Shown: in pieces, positions 1 through 8,312 of the stretch
How positions within the stretch are numbered: position 1 is the first letter of the stretch
Layout of the letters: the number at the start of each line of letters is the position of its first letter
Assembly: GCF_029392075.1 (NCBI RefSeq)
Contig: NZ_CP113929.1
Coordinates: 2,046,001-2,110,000 of the forward strand
DNA length: 64,000 bases
Direction of reading: 5' to 3'
From: Bifidobacterium sp. ESL0704
Lineage (GTDB): Bacteria > Actinomycetota > Actinomycetes > Actinomycetales > Bifidobacteriaceae
The notes under the pieces: model-generated
What the model was told of the DNA's origin: nothing
Databases searched by the model: none
The model's input: the letters and a program-made list of their open reading frames with translations, nothing else
Position numbers and translations under genes: made by a program

Positions 1-41
1 TCACCTTGACGGCAACGTTACGGCACTGATTGAAATACATT

Positions 42-75
42 GGACGCCCCGTTCACACAGCTCAACAGGGCGTCC
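42..75 (-). terminator. Probable terminator hairpin after the L,D-transpeptidase gene
   Basis: The 8-bp arms GGACGCCC (42-49) and GGGCGTCC (68-75) are perfect inverted repeats. They lie just downstream of the minus-strand stop codon at 103-105. The sequence that follows on the minus strand is only moderately T-rich, so termination is likely but not certain. Confidence 0.5.
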
Positions 76-102
76 GTAATTGAAAGCTGGCTGATGACGC
101 GT

Positions 103-1632
103 TTACCGCACCGGACCGCCAGGCTGAGCACCCACGACCTGGACCAGCGTGCCCTGCGGGCAGTTGTCGAAGATCCACTTGGCATCCGAGATGTTCATGT
201 TGACGCAGCCGTGCGAACCGTGGCCGGCCGGGTCACCCGTGCCGATGCCCGTAGGATTCCAAGGGGCGCCATGGAAGCCCTGCCCGCCGTTGAAGTAGCT
301 GACCCACTGCACGTTGGGAGTGACGTAACCCGGCCCGCGCATGGTCTGCACGGTGTAGCGCACGTTGATGACGTAGTTGCCCAGGCTGGTCTCATGGCCC
401 GGTTTACCCGTGCATACGGGGAAGGACTGCACCTGCTGGTCGTCCTTGTAGATGGTCGCGGTCTGGGTGGAGCGATCGACGACGATGCGCATTTCGGACT
501 TGGTCTGCTTGACATCGAATTTGGTGATGTCCGCCGCCGCCTGGATGGTGGCCGGCTGACCGCTGGTCATGGCGTTGTAGACCTGATCGGCCACAGCACC
601 GCCGTCCTTGACCTTGACGCCGTCGACGCCTTTGGACATGGTCACGAGCACGTTGCCCGAGCCGTCGACGATGTCCTGCTGGCTGACCATGTCCTGGTTG
701 AGCTGCTTGGGCATCTCGGTGTTCATGTAATTGACGATCGCGTTCTTGTCGATGTCGAGTTTGATGGATCCCTTCTCCAAATCGGCGTCAGGCTTGATCC
801 ACGCAGCGAGCTGCGAGACCGGCACTTCGAACTTGCCGGCATCGCCGTTGCCGATGACGATCTTGTTGGCAAGGATCTTGTTGGCGGACTCCGCAGCACT
901 CTGGGCCGTGGCCTGCGTGATGGGGGTGTCGATGGTCTTGTAGGAAATCTTGACGGACTCGGTCTGCCCCGGGTCGGCGATCAGGGTATTGACGGAATTC
1001 TTGACACCGCTCATTTCCGGCGAGCGCCCGCCATGCCCCGCATTGGCCACGAAGGCGTTGGAGTTGGCGTCGAAGACGACGCTGGAAGGCACGGCCTTGT
1101 CGTGGTCCTTGACAAACGTGTTGGTCAGATACGTGTCAATCGGCAGATCGGTGACATTCGCGGCAAGCTTGACGTCGGCCTTCTGGAAGGGAACGACGCG
1201 ACCCGCGCCCTCGCCCTTGGCCGCCAGCAGGTCCTGCACCGTCCTGTCGGTGTCGACCTTCACGCCCAGGTCCTTGAAAGAGGCGGAGGCTTTCTTGCCT
1301 TGTCCGTCGGCGATGATGACCTTCGAGTTGTTCACCTGCTGGTCAACGGTCTTTTCCAGCTGGGCTGCGTTCTGACCGGCCACGGCCACGTTACCGAGAC
1401 GGACTCCCGGAGCCGCCTTATCCTTGTAATACCAACGTGCACCGAAGAACGATGCCACCACAGCAATGACCAGCACCGCAAGAACCACGGCGGCGATGAT
1501 GATCGCCAGACGGTGCTTCCCCTGCTTCTTGGGTTGCACACGAGCCTCGATACCCAGCGCGGCGATATCAGCTTGACTCATTTCGCTCGTCAAGGCCTCA
1601 GGCTCGTTACCGTAGTTGTTCACGTTGTTCAT
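103..1632 (-). CDS. Membrane-anchored L,D-transpeptidase (YkuD domain)
   Basis: The predicted product forms 3-3 peptidoglycan cross-links or attaches proteins to the wall from outside the membrane. I chose ATG 1632 (509 aa, starting MNNVNN) because GGAGGAAG lies directly upstream; the open frame extends further but without a ribosome site. Residues 1-40 are cytoplasmic and 42-64 form one membrane helix. A long extracellular part follows, consistent with the peptidoglycan-binding region usual in actinobacterial and Gram-positive enzymes. The C-terminal YkuD domain carries the catalytic signature HGSHGCVNM with Cys near residue 476 and a preceding FHGAPW. It is a single gene with its own hairpin downstream. 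The family is certain; which wall linkage it makes is inferred. Confidence 0.9.
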   Translation of the reverse strand: MNNVNNYGNEPEALTSEMSQADIAALGIEARVQPKKQGKHRLAIIIAAVVLAVLVIAVVASFFGARWYYKDKAAPGVRLGNVAVAGQNAAQLEKTVDQQVNNSKVIIADGQGKKASASFKDLGVKVDTDRTVQDLLAAKGEGAGRVVPFQKADVKLAANVTDLPIDTYLTNTFVKDHDKAVPSSVVFDANSNAFVANAGHGGRSPEMSGVKNSVNTLIADPGQTESVKISYKTIDTPITQATAQSAAESANKILANKIVIGNGDAGKFEVPVSQLAAWIKPDADLEKGSIKLDIDKNAIVNYMNTEMPKQLNQDMVSQQDIVDGSGNVLVTMSKGVDGVKVKDGGAVADQVYNAMTSGQPATIQAAADITKFDVKQTKSEMRIVVDRSTQTATIYKDDQQVQSFPVCTGKPGHETSLGNYVINVRYTVQTMRGPGYVTPNVQWVSYFNGGQGFHGAPWNPTGIGTGDPAGHGSHGCVNMNISDAKWIFDNCPQGTLVQVVGAQPGGPVR

Positions 1633-1823
1633 TACTTCCTCCACATACCCCTTCTCAGCGTACTGAAGTACAAGATTATCCCAGAGATATGACGTCCCGG
1701 TATTGCGCAAAGCGCGAAACGAAGCCACTCGCCATATCGCGAAAACAAAACGTCTCAACAGATAGCCGAAAGACGTCTCAATATTGAAAATAGTGAATGT
1801 GAGGGGAACAACCAATTTCGGCA

Positions 1824-3215
1824 CTACAATTCCCGTCCGTACCACTCCTCGATCATATAGCGGGCGACGGTCGCCTTGCCCGGAGCCGCCATCGTGCCTT
1901 GGGCCAGCGCTTCGGTGAATTCGTCTCTGGTCAGGAAACGGGCGTCGAGCGTCTCGCATCCGTCCACCTTGACATCCGTGCCAAGGGCCCTCGCCTTGAA
2001 CGCGACCATCAGCGAACCCGGGAAGGGCCATGGCTGGGAGCCCAGATACCTCACCTCGCCGAGCGCAAGCCCCGTTTCCTCGGCGGCCTCGCGCCTGGCG
2101 GCATGCTCAAGACTTTCTCCGGCCTCGACGAACCCCGCGCATACCGAATAGTGCGATGGATCTTTCCACGCCTTGTTATGCTGCAACAGCAAACGATCGT
2201 GTCCGTCGACAATGGAGACGATGACAGCCGGCTCGATACGGGCGAACAGCGGCGAACGATGTGCCTTGCATTGTTCATTGGTGCAGCGCTGGGCCCAACC
2301 GGACATGGCCGGCACCACCGGGCAACCACAGCGCGGGCAGTGCTTCTGGGAGCGGTGCCAGTTGCTCAAGGACGCCGCGGTGGTGGCCTCACCTGCTTCA
2401 CGGGCCGAGGCATGCGGGGCGAAGCCCATCAACGATACCCAGTCGAAACGCTGCAAGGCGCGTTCGAGTATCTGGTTGCGTCCGGCTCGTTTTATCAGTT
2501 GGCTGTCTGCTTCGGGGTTGGTGCTGCTTGCCTCAGACCTAGCGTCGCCTGCCGCGGCCTTCACGCCAACCGCCGGAGACCCGGCATCATCTGCTTCGGC
2601 CTTCGTGTTAACCGCTTGAGGCTCGGCATCGCCTGCCTGAGACTCGGCATCGCCTGCTTGAGGCTCGGCATCGCCTGCCATTGCCGTGGCGTTGGCGGTT
2701 GCGGCCTGCGGATTCCCCTCGCCGTTCTTCAAACCTTCTGCCCTGTCCGCAAAAACCGATACGTCAAGAGCGACAACCGACTGAGGACGCTCGCTGCCGA
2801 CACCATAGCTGCCGAGGAATATGGGGATAAGCCCAAGTCGGTTCGCGATTTCGCCGACCGTTTGACCCGCGCCTGCAGCAAGGTCCCCTTCACTAGCTGC
2901 CACCCCTTTTGCCAGTACCTTCGAACCATCAGCGCCTGTGCCGGCTTGTCTTGTTATCGCACGCAATACGTATTGGCCCGGCACCGTAGCCAGACGCATC
3001 TTCGTGGTTTCGAAATCAACCCGTGCCGCTTGCCCGTCGGGAACGGCCACGAGCCCGTCACGCACGAAGATGACGGTGGTCGAGGGACGCGAGAGCACAT
3101 CGGCAATCAGACTGGGGTCGCTTCTGCGTTCGGCCTGGTAATCGATATCGCCCTGCGCGAGCGGCAAGAAGGGCAGCATCTGCGTCAACGCCAGCGATGA
3201 GAACGAAGCAGCCAT
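1824..3215 (-). CDS. nudC: NudC-type NAD(H) pyrophosphatase / Nudix hydrolase with an internal repeat insertion
   Basis: NudC enzymes cleave NAD(H) to NMN(H) and AMP and can remove NAD caps from RNA. The C-terminal half has a four-cysteine zinc ribbon (CPRC ... CTNEQC), a full Nudix box (GFVEAGE, then REAAEETGL) and the NudC-specific SQPWPFP motif. At 463 aa it is far longer than typical NudC proteins (about 260-310 aa). The excess is an Ala/Gly/Asp-rich stretch around DNA 2490-2700 built on near-repeats of GDAEPQA. ATG 3215 is preferred because AAAGAGG precedes it; the frame can also start at ATG 3248 or TTG 3257. NAD specificity rests on the SQPWPFP motif. Confidence 0.87.
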   Translation of the reverse strand: MAASFSSLALTQMLPFLPLAQGDIDYQAERRSDPSLIADVLSRPSTTVIFVRDGLVAVPDGQAARVDFETTKMRLATVPGQYVLRAITRQAGTGADGSKVLAKGVAASEGDLAAGAGQTVGEIANRLGLIPIFLGSYGVGSERPQSVVALDVSVFADRAEGLKNGEGNPQAATANATAMAGDAEPQAGDAESQAGDAEPQAVNTKAEADDAGSPAVGVKAAAGDARSEASSTNPEADSQLIKRAGRNQILERALQRFDWVSLMGFAPHASAREAGEATTAASLSNWHRSQKHCPRCGCPVVPAMSGWAQRCTNEQCKAHRSPLFARIEPAVIVSIVDGHDRLLLQHNKAWKDPSHYSVCAGFVEAGESLEHAARREAAEETGLALGEVRYLGSQPWPFPGSLMVAFKARALGTDVKVDGCETLDARFLTRDEFTEALAQGTMAAPGKATVARYMIEEWYGREL

Positions 3216-3343
3216 GTCAACCTCTTTAGCTTTGGGAGACGTCTCCATCTCCTTCAATTATCTGCGTCATTATATATATCACCGTAACAGATGAACCATA
3301 ATCTCATAACCATGGCAGCCCTGTCCATCACCGAGGCACTTTC

Positions 3344-3905
3344 TGCACGCCAGCGTCAGATACATGCACTCTGGCTCACTTAACTTGCACCTTCCTGACG
3401 CCAGCGTCAGATACCTGCACTCTGACCCACCCAACATGCACTTTTCTAACGGCAGCGTCAGACACACGCACTCTGGCCCGCCCAACACGCACCTTCCTGA
3501 CAGCAGCGTCAAGAAAACGCACGTTAGCGGGCGCAACATGCACCTTTCTGACAGCAGCGTCAGAAAAACACACTCTGGCCCACCCAACACGCACCTTCCT
3601 GACAGCAGCGTCAGAAAAACACACGTTAGCGGGCGCAACATGCACCTTCCTGACAGCAGCGTCAGATACATGCACTCTGGCCCGCCCAACACGCACCTTC
3701 CTGACAGCAACGTCAGATGCATGCACTTTAGCAGGCACAACATGCACCTTTGTGACGCCAGCGTCAGAAAAACACACTCTGGCCCACCCAACACGCACCT
3801 TCCTGACAGCAGCGTCAAGAAAACACACTCTGGCCCACCCAACACGCACCTTCCAGACAGCAGCGTCAAGAAAACGCACGTTAGCGGGCGCAACATGCAC
3901 TTTTA
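3344..3905. repeat. Array of eleven 51-bp tandem repeats
   Basis: This fills most of the spacer 3216-3932. Units begin at about 3344, 3396, 3447 and 3498 and then every 51 bp to 3855. Each has a core TGAC(A/G)(G/C)CAGCGTCA, whose ideal form TGACGCCAGCGTCA is palindromic. Two unit types are mixed: one contains ACTCTGGCCC and the other ACGTTAGCGGGCGC. Because 51 is a multiple of three, several frames stay open on both strands, but no ribosome site or gene-like start is visible, so I do not call a gene. No other element is seen in this spacer. Confidence 0.93.
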
Positions 3906-3932
3906 TGACGGTAGACAACGGGGCAACCAGCC

Positions 3933-4790
3933 TCACCGGCGGCCAGGCACCCGTTCAACCAGGTCAAGCAAGGCGTTGGCAACGGCGTCGGGATGCTCGA
4001 CAGCACTGAAGTGGCCGCAATCCGGGATCGCGGTGAACGCGACGGAAGTGGAGGTCATGGCATCGGCAATCGGACGCATCTTATCGGGCGGGCTCGAAGG
4101 ATCGTTCTGCCCGCAGACCACTGCGGCCGGAACGGCAATATGCGACAGCTGGTCGGTAGTGTCGATGCGTCCGGCGGCCATGCGCTCGCGCCAGGCAAGC
4201 TCTTCCGGCCGCTGGTCACGTATCCAGCCGGCCAGCAGCTCCTCAAAACGCGGGCTGCGCTTGATGCTCGAATCGCCTGCTTGCGGACGAGCGAAATGCA
4301 TCACCGGATCCACGGTGTTGTCTTCCTCGCAGGTTTTGGCGACGTTCAGACGGTTCGCACGAGCCTGAGGACTGTCCGCAAAGGTGGTGGTGTCGCATAG
4401 GGCAAGCCCGGCAACAGACCCGGGAAACAGCCGTTGAATATCCATCGCCAGATAACCACCCATCGAAAGGCCCACCCAAACGGCCTTTTCATAGCCGGCA
4501 ACATGCAGCATCGAAACGTAGGCTTCGGCCACTTTGTCCATCGCCTCGGCGTAAGCGCCGTCATCGGCGAGCGCTCCGCTGGCTTGCGCATCAGGTATCG
4601 AGGCGTCGCCGGCACCAGGCGTATCCGGCGCCCAGATCGGGAACGGCTCCACCCCACGCTCGCCGCCCAACCGAATCAGACTTGCCGCACAATCGTCCCA
4701 CATCCGTGCATCCACGGGGAATGCATGCAGCAGAATCAGCGGTATGCCTTTGCCGGAACGATAGACCTTATTATCAATACGAATATTCAT
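3933..4790 (-). CDS. Alpha/beta-hydrolase fold protein
   Basis: A 285-aa enzyme of the alpha/beta-hydrolase superfamily; the substrate cannot be read from the sequence. Near the N-terminus LILLHAFPVDARMW matches the oxyanion-hole HAFP strand. GLSMGGYLA is the nucleophile elbow with the catalytic Ser, and GHFSAVEHP near the end supplies the catalytic His. ATG 4790 (MNIRID) is chosen because AAAGAGTGG lies just upstream; eight more codons are open before it. There is no signal peptide, so it is cytoplasmic. It stands alone between the 51-bp repeat array and the DUF4916-like gene. Confidence 0.85.
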   Translation of the reverse strand: MNIRIDNKVYRSGKGIPLILLHAFPVDARMWDDCAASLIRLGGERGVEPFPIWAPDTPGAGDASIPDAQASGALADDGAYAEAMDKVAEAYVSMLHVAGYEKAVWVGLSMGGYLAMDIQRLFPGSVAGLALCDTTTFADSPQARANRLNVAKTCEEDNTVDPVMHFARPQAGDSSIKRSPRFEELLAGWIRDQRPEELAWRERMAAGRIDTTDQLSHIAVPAAVVCGQNDPSSPPDKMRPIADAMTSTSVAFTAIPDCGHFSAVEHPDAVANALLDLVERVPGRR

Positions 4791-4943
4791 GCCACTCTTT
4801 TCTGCCCGGCACACGACATCATGGTCATCATCGTCAATCGATTTTCAACCATGCAATATCTTGTATGCCAAATCAACGAATGAAGACTGCGAAAACGCGA
4901 TACCATACACCCGTTTCGCAGCCCAAAGTCTCAGCCGAAACAC

Positions 4944-5576
4944 TTACGCGCCGACACCGGCCCACGATAGCGCGCGACGCACGATCTGGCCGTGCCCGCC
5001 TGACATCTGGGCGATGAACGTATCGAGCTGTTTGCCCTCGACATCGCACCATTCCACGTCCAGCGCGGGGTCGAGCGGCTTGCAATCACCGGAAATCTGG
5101 ATCACATAGCACAGCGCGATGGCATGCTGGCGCGGATCGTAGAACTCGGAAATACCCGGGGTCGGGAAGAATTCGGCGACGGTGAAAGGCTGCAGGCTCG
5201 CGGGCAGGATCGGCAGGGCAAGATCGCCCAGATCCTTGGCGATATTGCGTGCGATGGCCTCGCGGATGGTCTCGTGAAAAAGAATGCGGCCGGTGATCAG
5301 CGTGCGTTCGACGGAACCGCTGTCACGCACGCGCAACAGGGAACCGACCTGCGAAATCCGCCCCATGTCGTCGGTGCGCACAGGAACCACCTCGGCGTAG
5401 ACGATGGGCAGTTTGGCACGGGCTTCGTCGATATCGTGCGGCGAAAGCCATCCCGGAGGATTGCCATTGCTGCCGCCGCGTACAAAATCCTCGGGCGTGA
5501 TGCCATCGAATTCGCCACGATGCCGCCCCGCATCGAAATCACCCTCGTCGGGCACTTCATCATTCAAGACTGCCAT
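4944..5576 (-). CDS. DUF4916-like (Nudix-fold) protein
   Basis: A 210-aa protein that resembles the actinobacterial DUF4916 family. The region ILFHETIREAIARNIAKDLG is spaced like a Nudix box but lacks the full catalytic glutamate set, so hydrolase activity is doubtful. The middle is rich in aromatic residues and prolines (EFFPTPGISEFYDPRQHAIA), as in that family. It is divergent from the thioredoxin gene, with about 160 bp between them. The family assignment is from memory of the pattern and the function is unknown. Confidence 0.65.
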   Translation of the reverse strand: MAVLNDEVPDEGDFDAGRHRGEFDGITPEDFVRGGSNGNPPGWLSPHDIDEARAKLPIVYAEVVPVRTDDMGRISQVGSLLRVRDSGSVERTLITGRILFHETIREAIARNIAKDLGDLALPILPASLQPFTVAEFFPTPGISEFYDPRQHAIALCYVIQISGDCKPLDPALDVEWCDVEGKQLDTFIAQMSGGHGQIVRRALSWAGVGA

Positions 5577-5736
5577 GGCTCCATTATCGTGTGTCAGGCT
5601 GACGAATGCGCAAATCGAACCGCCGTTTCGTCACTGGCGTAGCTTTGTTGGGGTTTACTGCGAAACTGGATAATACATCGCGCGTAAGGCAAACGACCAC
5701 ACAACGATGCAATGCACAAGCGGAAGGAGCCATATC

Positions 5737-6087
5737 ATGGCAACGCAGACTTTGACGGCAAAGAACTTTGAAGAGACCATCACCAACAACGACTTGGTGT
5801 TCGTTGATTTCTGGGCCACCTGGTGCGGCCCGTGCAAGGCGTTCGGTCCGGTCTACGAGAAGGCCAGCGAGGCCAACACCGACATCGTCTTCGGCAAGGT
5901 CGACATCGACCAGAATCAGGAGCTTGCCACAGCGGCCGAGATCCAGGCCGTCCCCACGCTGATGATCGCCAAGAAGGGCCAGATCATCTTCAAACAGGCT
6001 GGGGCCCTTCGCGCCTCCGACCTGGACGAGGTCATCAAGCAGGCCCGCGCCCTTGACGTCGATGCCGAGCAAGGCGCCAACGCCTGA
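5737..6087 (+). CDS. trxA: Thioredoxin
   Basis: A small cytoplasmic disulfide reductase of 116 aa. The active site WCGPCK sits after the strand VFVDFWAT, and the cis-proline loop QAVPTLMI is intact, so both catalytic features are present. ATG 5737 is selected because GGAAGGAG at about 5722 lies at good distance; an in-frame ATG at 5707 lacks this. It is monocistronic, with a strong hairpin at 6173-6208 downstream. Several thioredoxins are usual per genome, so whether this is the main one is not known. Confidence 0.93.
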   Translation: MATQTLTAKNFEETITNNDLVFVDFWATWCGPCKAFGPVYEKASEANTDIVFGKVDIDQNQELATAAEIQAVPTLMIAKKGQIIFKQAGALRASDLDEVIKQARALDVDAEQGANA

Positions 6088-6172
6088 ATCTAGACGAGCT
6101 GCTCAGGCCGGTCAATTCGATCGGACTTCACAGAATTTTCGAATGATCTTCGCATAATTTCACGTAATGAGG

Positions 6173-6208
6173 TATGCCGTTAGCCGGCAATGTTCGGCTA
6201 ACGGCATA
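6173..6208 (+). terminator. Strong hairpin downstream of thioredoxin
   Basis: TATGCCGTTAGCCG (6173-6186) pairs perfectly with CGGCTAACGGCATA (6195-6208) over 14 bp with an 8-nt loop. There is no T-run afterwards, so its efficiency as an intrinsic terminator is uncertain. It is symmetric and could act in both directions. Confidence 0.6.
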
Positions 6209-6316
6209 TCGGTCATAAAGCGACAAAATAACGGCGTTTCAGGGCAAAGCGCCATTTATTTATGAATAATTGCTATATTTTGACCATTTATAAAACGATT
6301 TTTCGTGCCACTGCGT

Positions 6317-6492
6317 TATAATTATGATTGTTTTGTGATGTAGTGATGTATCTGCCAAGGCGGATTAAGTAAGTTGCGGCGTTGCATCTCGCACGCTAGG
6401 GACGTGCGAAAAGAGTTGAGAGGAAACCGAACGGCACCTCGTTTATTCGACGTGCCAGAAACTGTAGGACTACCTAGGAGCATTAACAGCAT
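6317..6492 (+). promoter_or_regulatory. Promoter and structured leader of the G5/lysozyme-like gene
   Basis: A perfect -10 hexamer TATAAT is at 6317-6322 with no good -35 box. About 165 nt of leader follow before ATG 6493. The leader can fold into at least two hairpins: TCGCACG ... CGTGCGA around 6388-6412, and GGCAC ... GTGCC around 6432-6456. Between them lies the purine-rich stretch GAGAGGAAACCGAAC. Long leaders before resuscitation-factor-like genes of actinobacteria can be c-di-AMP riboswitches, but I do not see that consensus here. Nothing else is seen in 6209-6316. Confidence 0.4.
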
Positions 6493-7488
6493 ATGGCTAA
6501 CCACCGTAAGCAAACCAAGACCTTGAGGTCGCTGAGCAAACGCCAGTGGACGAAGATCGCGGCCGGCGCACTAGCGGTTGTGGCATTGATAGGCGGCAGC
6601 GCTGTCGTCATCCATTCGCATAATGCAAGTCAGGATTCCCTCAACCGAATCACTTCATATTCCGCTACAGACACCAACGCACTTGGCGTCTCCCGCGGCG
6701 CAGACCGCGAGGACCTTCGCGGCGGCAAGGCCGGAGACACCTACGTCACCGTCAGGATCAACGGCAAGAACCGCGCCGTGGTCGGCTCCCATTTCACTAA
6801 CGTCAAGTCCGTGCTCGACCAGGGCGACATCACCCTCGAGACCGGCGACGTTGTCACCCCAAGCCTGAAGACCAAGGTCAACGAATCAACCGTCATCACC
6901 ATTGAGCGCGCCGACGCGAATCTTGAAACCTCGGATGCACCCATCGGTTTCAACGTCGTGACCAAGGAGACCTCCGACTTGCCCAAGGGCCAGCAAAAAG
7001 TGGAATCCGAGGGCCAGGAAGGCGTCATGGAGACCACAAGCCTGGTCACCAAGGCCGGCAAGAAGACCATCTCCTCCAACGTATTCACTTCATTTGTGAA
7101 GCAGGCTCCGGTCGACAAGGTCATCCTCGTCGGCACCGGCTCCAATACTTCTGTGTCCAGCGCGGCCGCCAACATCGGTTCCACTGTTCCTGTCGGCGAG
7201 ATGCAGCAGTGGGCACACGATTATCTGCTCTCTACGGGCGGGTCGGAAGCGGACTTCACCGCCACCGTCTACATCATCAGCCACGAATCCGGCTGGCGCG
7301 TCAACGCGCAGAATCCTTCCGGCGCCTATGGCCTGCCCCAGGCATTGCCCGGCAGCAAGATGGTGAGCGCCGGCGCGGACTGGGCCACCAACTATCAGAC
7401 ACAGCTCAAGTGGTTCTGGGGCTACTGCGCTAAGTACGGCGGCGTGCAAGGTGCCTATCAGTACTGGTTGGTGCACCACAACTACTGA
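6493..7488 (+). CDS. Secreted G5-domain protein with a lysozyme/transglycosylase-like C-terminus
   Basis: A 331-aa exported cell-wall protein. Residues 21-41 are a signal or anchor helix. Residues about 78-125 resemble a DUF348 unit (YVTVRINGKNRAVVGS), about 150-225 form a G5 domain, and the last about 75 residues are a lytic-transglycosylase-like fold. That fold has SHESGW, which holds the likely catalytic Glu, and ends in YQYWLVHHNY. This order matches the resuscitation-promoting-factor / SLT-like proteins of actinobacteria, so a role in peptidoglycan remodelling is inferred. The ATG is preceded by AGGAG at a slightly long distance. A clear terminator follows. Confidence 0.85.
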   Translation: MANHRKQTKTLRSLSKRQWTKIAAGALAVVALIGGSAVVIHSHNASQDSLNRITSYSATDTNALGVSRGADREDLRGGKAGDTYVTVRINGKNRAVVGSHFTNVKSVLDQGDITLETGDVVTPSLKTKVNESTVITIERADANLETSDAPIGFNVVTKETSDLPKGQQKVESEGQEGVMETTSLVTKAGKKTISSNVFTSFVKQAPVDKVILVGTGSNTSVSSAAANIGSTVPVGEMQQWAHDYLLSTGGSEADFTATVYIISHESGWRVNAQNPSGAYGLPQALPGSKMVSAGADWATNYQTQLKWFWGYCAKYGGVQGAYQYWLVHHNY

Positions 7489-7512
7489 TTCGATTTACTG
7501 AGCCAACAGATG

Positions 7513-7558
7513 GAAGAGGGAAGCGATTGCGACTGCGTAATTGCTTCCCTCTTCTTTG
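7513..7558 (+). terminator. Intrinsic terminator after the G5/lysozyme-like gene
   Basis: GAAGAGGGAAGC (7513-7524) pairs with GCTTCCCTCTTC (7543-7554), and the stem continues inward with GATT/AATT. TTTG follows on the + strand. It begins 24 bp after the stop codon. Confidence 0.85.
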
Positions 7559-7682
7559 CGCTCTGATCCCGTCTTTCGATTCGATGAGCTTGGCCCAGCG
7601 CAGGTAAATGAGCGTGGGCCACCACATGTAAAGCCTCTTGCCGGACAGCTGCTGGAGGAATCAAGCAAGCCGCGTCCCGCAG

Positions 7683-8138
7683 CCGTCGTGAATCCTCCGC
7701 CAATTGGCCCTAGTGGAAGATTTGCGACGCAAACCATATGTTTAGCGTCACAAAACCTCCACCAACTGATCCCATTGGAGGAATCACGACGCTTTTTAGC
7801 CTTATTGCGTCACAAAACCTCCAACAACAGGCCCTACTGGAGGAAACGCGACACAAACCACACCCTCAGCGTCACAAAACCACCAACAATCGGCCTTATT
7901 GGAGGAATCACGACGCTTTTCAACCCTGTTGCGTCGCAAAATCGCCACCAACAGGCCCTACTGGAGGAAACACGACACAAACCAGACGTTTAGGCGTCGC
8001 AAAACCTCCACCAATTGGACCTAGCGGAGGAATCACGACGCTTTTTAGCCTTATTGCGTCACAAATCATCCACTAAACGACACTACCGGAGGCTTTGCGA
8101 CGCTAAACGTGTGGTTGGCGTCGCAAAACCTCCGGTAG
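7683..8138. repeat. Array of eight palindromic 62-bp repeats
   Basis: This array is in the convergent spacer 7489-8312. Copies of GCGTC(A/G)CAAAACCTCC start at about 7683, 7745, 7807, 7869, 7931, 7994, 8056 and 8118, so the period is 62 bp with one of 63. Within each unit the start is answered by an inverted copy, GGAGG(A/T)...CGACGC, making each unit a hairpin of about 48 bp plus about 14 bp of linker. The last hairpin is almost perfect: 8083-8103 pairs with 8118-8138 with one mismatch. It lies between the + gene ending at 7488 and galE ending at 8313, and may also terminate galE. Confidence 0.92.
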
Positions 8139-8154
8139 TCGTGGGGCCCAATCG

Positions 8155-8310
8155 ATCCACAGACCAGTCGATCCACAGACCAGCAGCCAGTTCATGAGGC
8201 CGACAGCCAATCCATGGGATCAGCAACCAGACTATGGCAACAGCCGGCCCGCAGGATCAGTAGCCAGCCCACGGCCAGCAATCAGTCCACGGCCAGCAAT
8301 CAGACCACGA
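8155..8310. repeat. Degenerate CCAGCAATCAG-type repeats
   Basis: Short imperfect repeats around the words CAGTCGATCCACAGACCAG and CACGGCCAGCAATCAG run from the 62-bp array to the galE stop codon. The second word occurs twice in direct succession at about 8271-8303. No gene is seen. Confidence 0.6.
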
Positions 8311-8312
8311 GG

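Noticed and set aside
40..1692. A 550-codon open frame on the + strand opposite the L,D-transpeptidase
   Set aside because: It mirrors a recognised gene, has no domain, and its residues are those produced by reading GC-rich coding DNA backwards (His/Asp/Val/Leu-rich).
3364..4368. Long open frames across the 51-bp repeats on both strands (such as + 3364-4368 and - 3279-3896)
   Set aside because: They are open only because the unit is a multiple of three; there is no ribosome site, and the + frame runs through the hydrolase gene on the other strand.
6340..6492. c-di-AMP (ydaO-type) riboswitch
   Set aside because: The expected conserved blocks of that riboswitch are not present, so only an unspecified structured leader is listed.
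7683..8138. CRISPR array
   Set aside because: The whole unit repeats, including what would be spacers; the units are palindromic over nearly their full length, and no cas gene is near.
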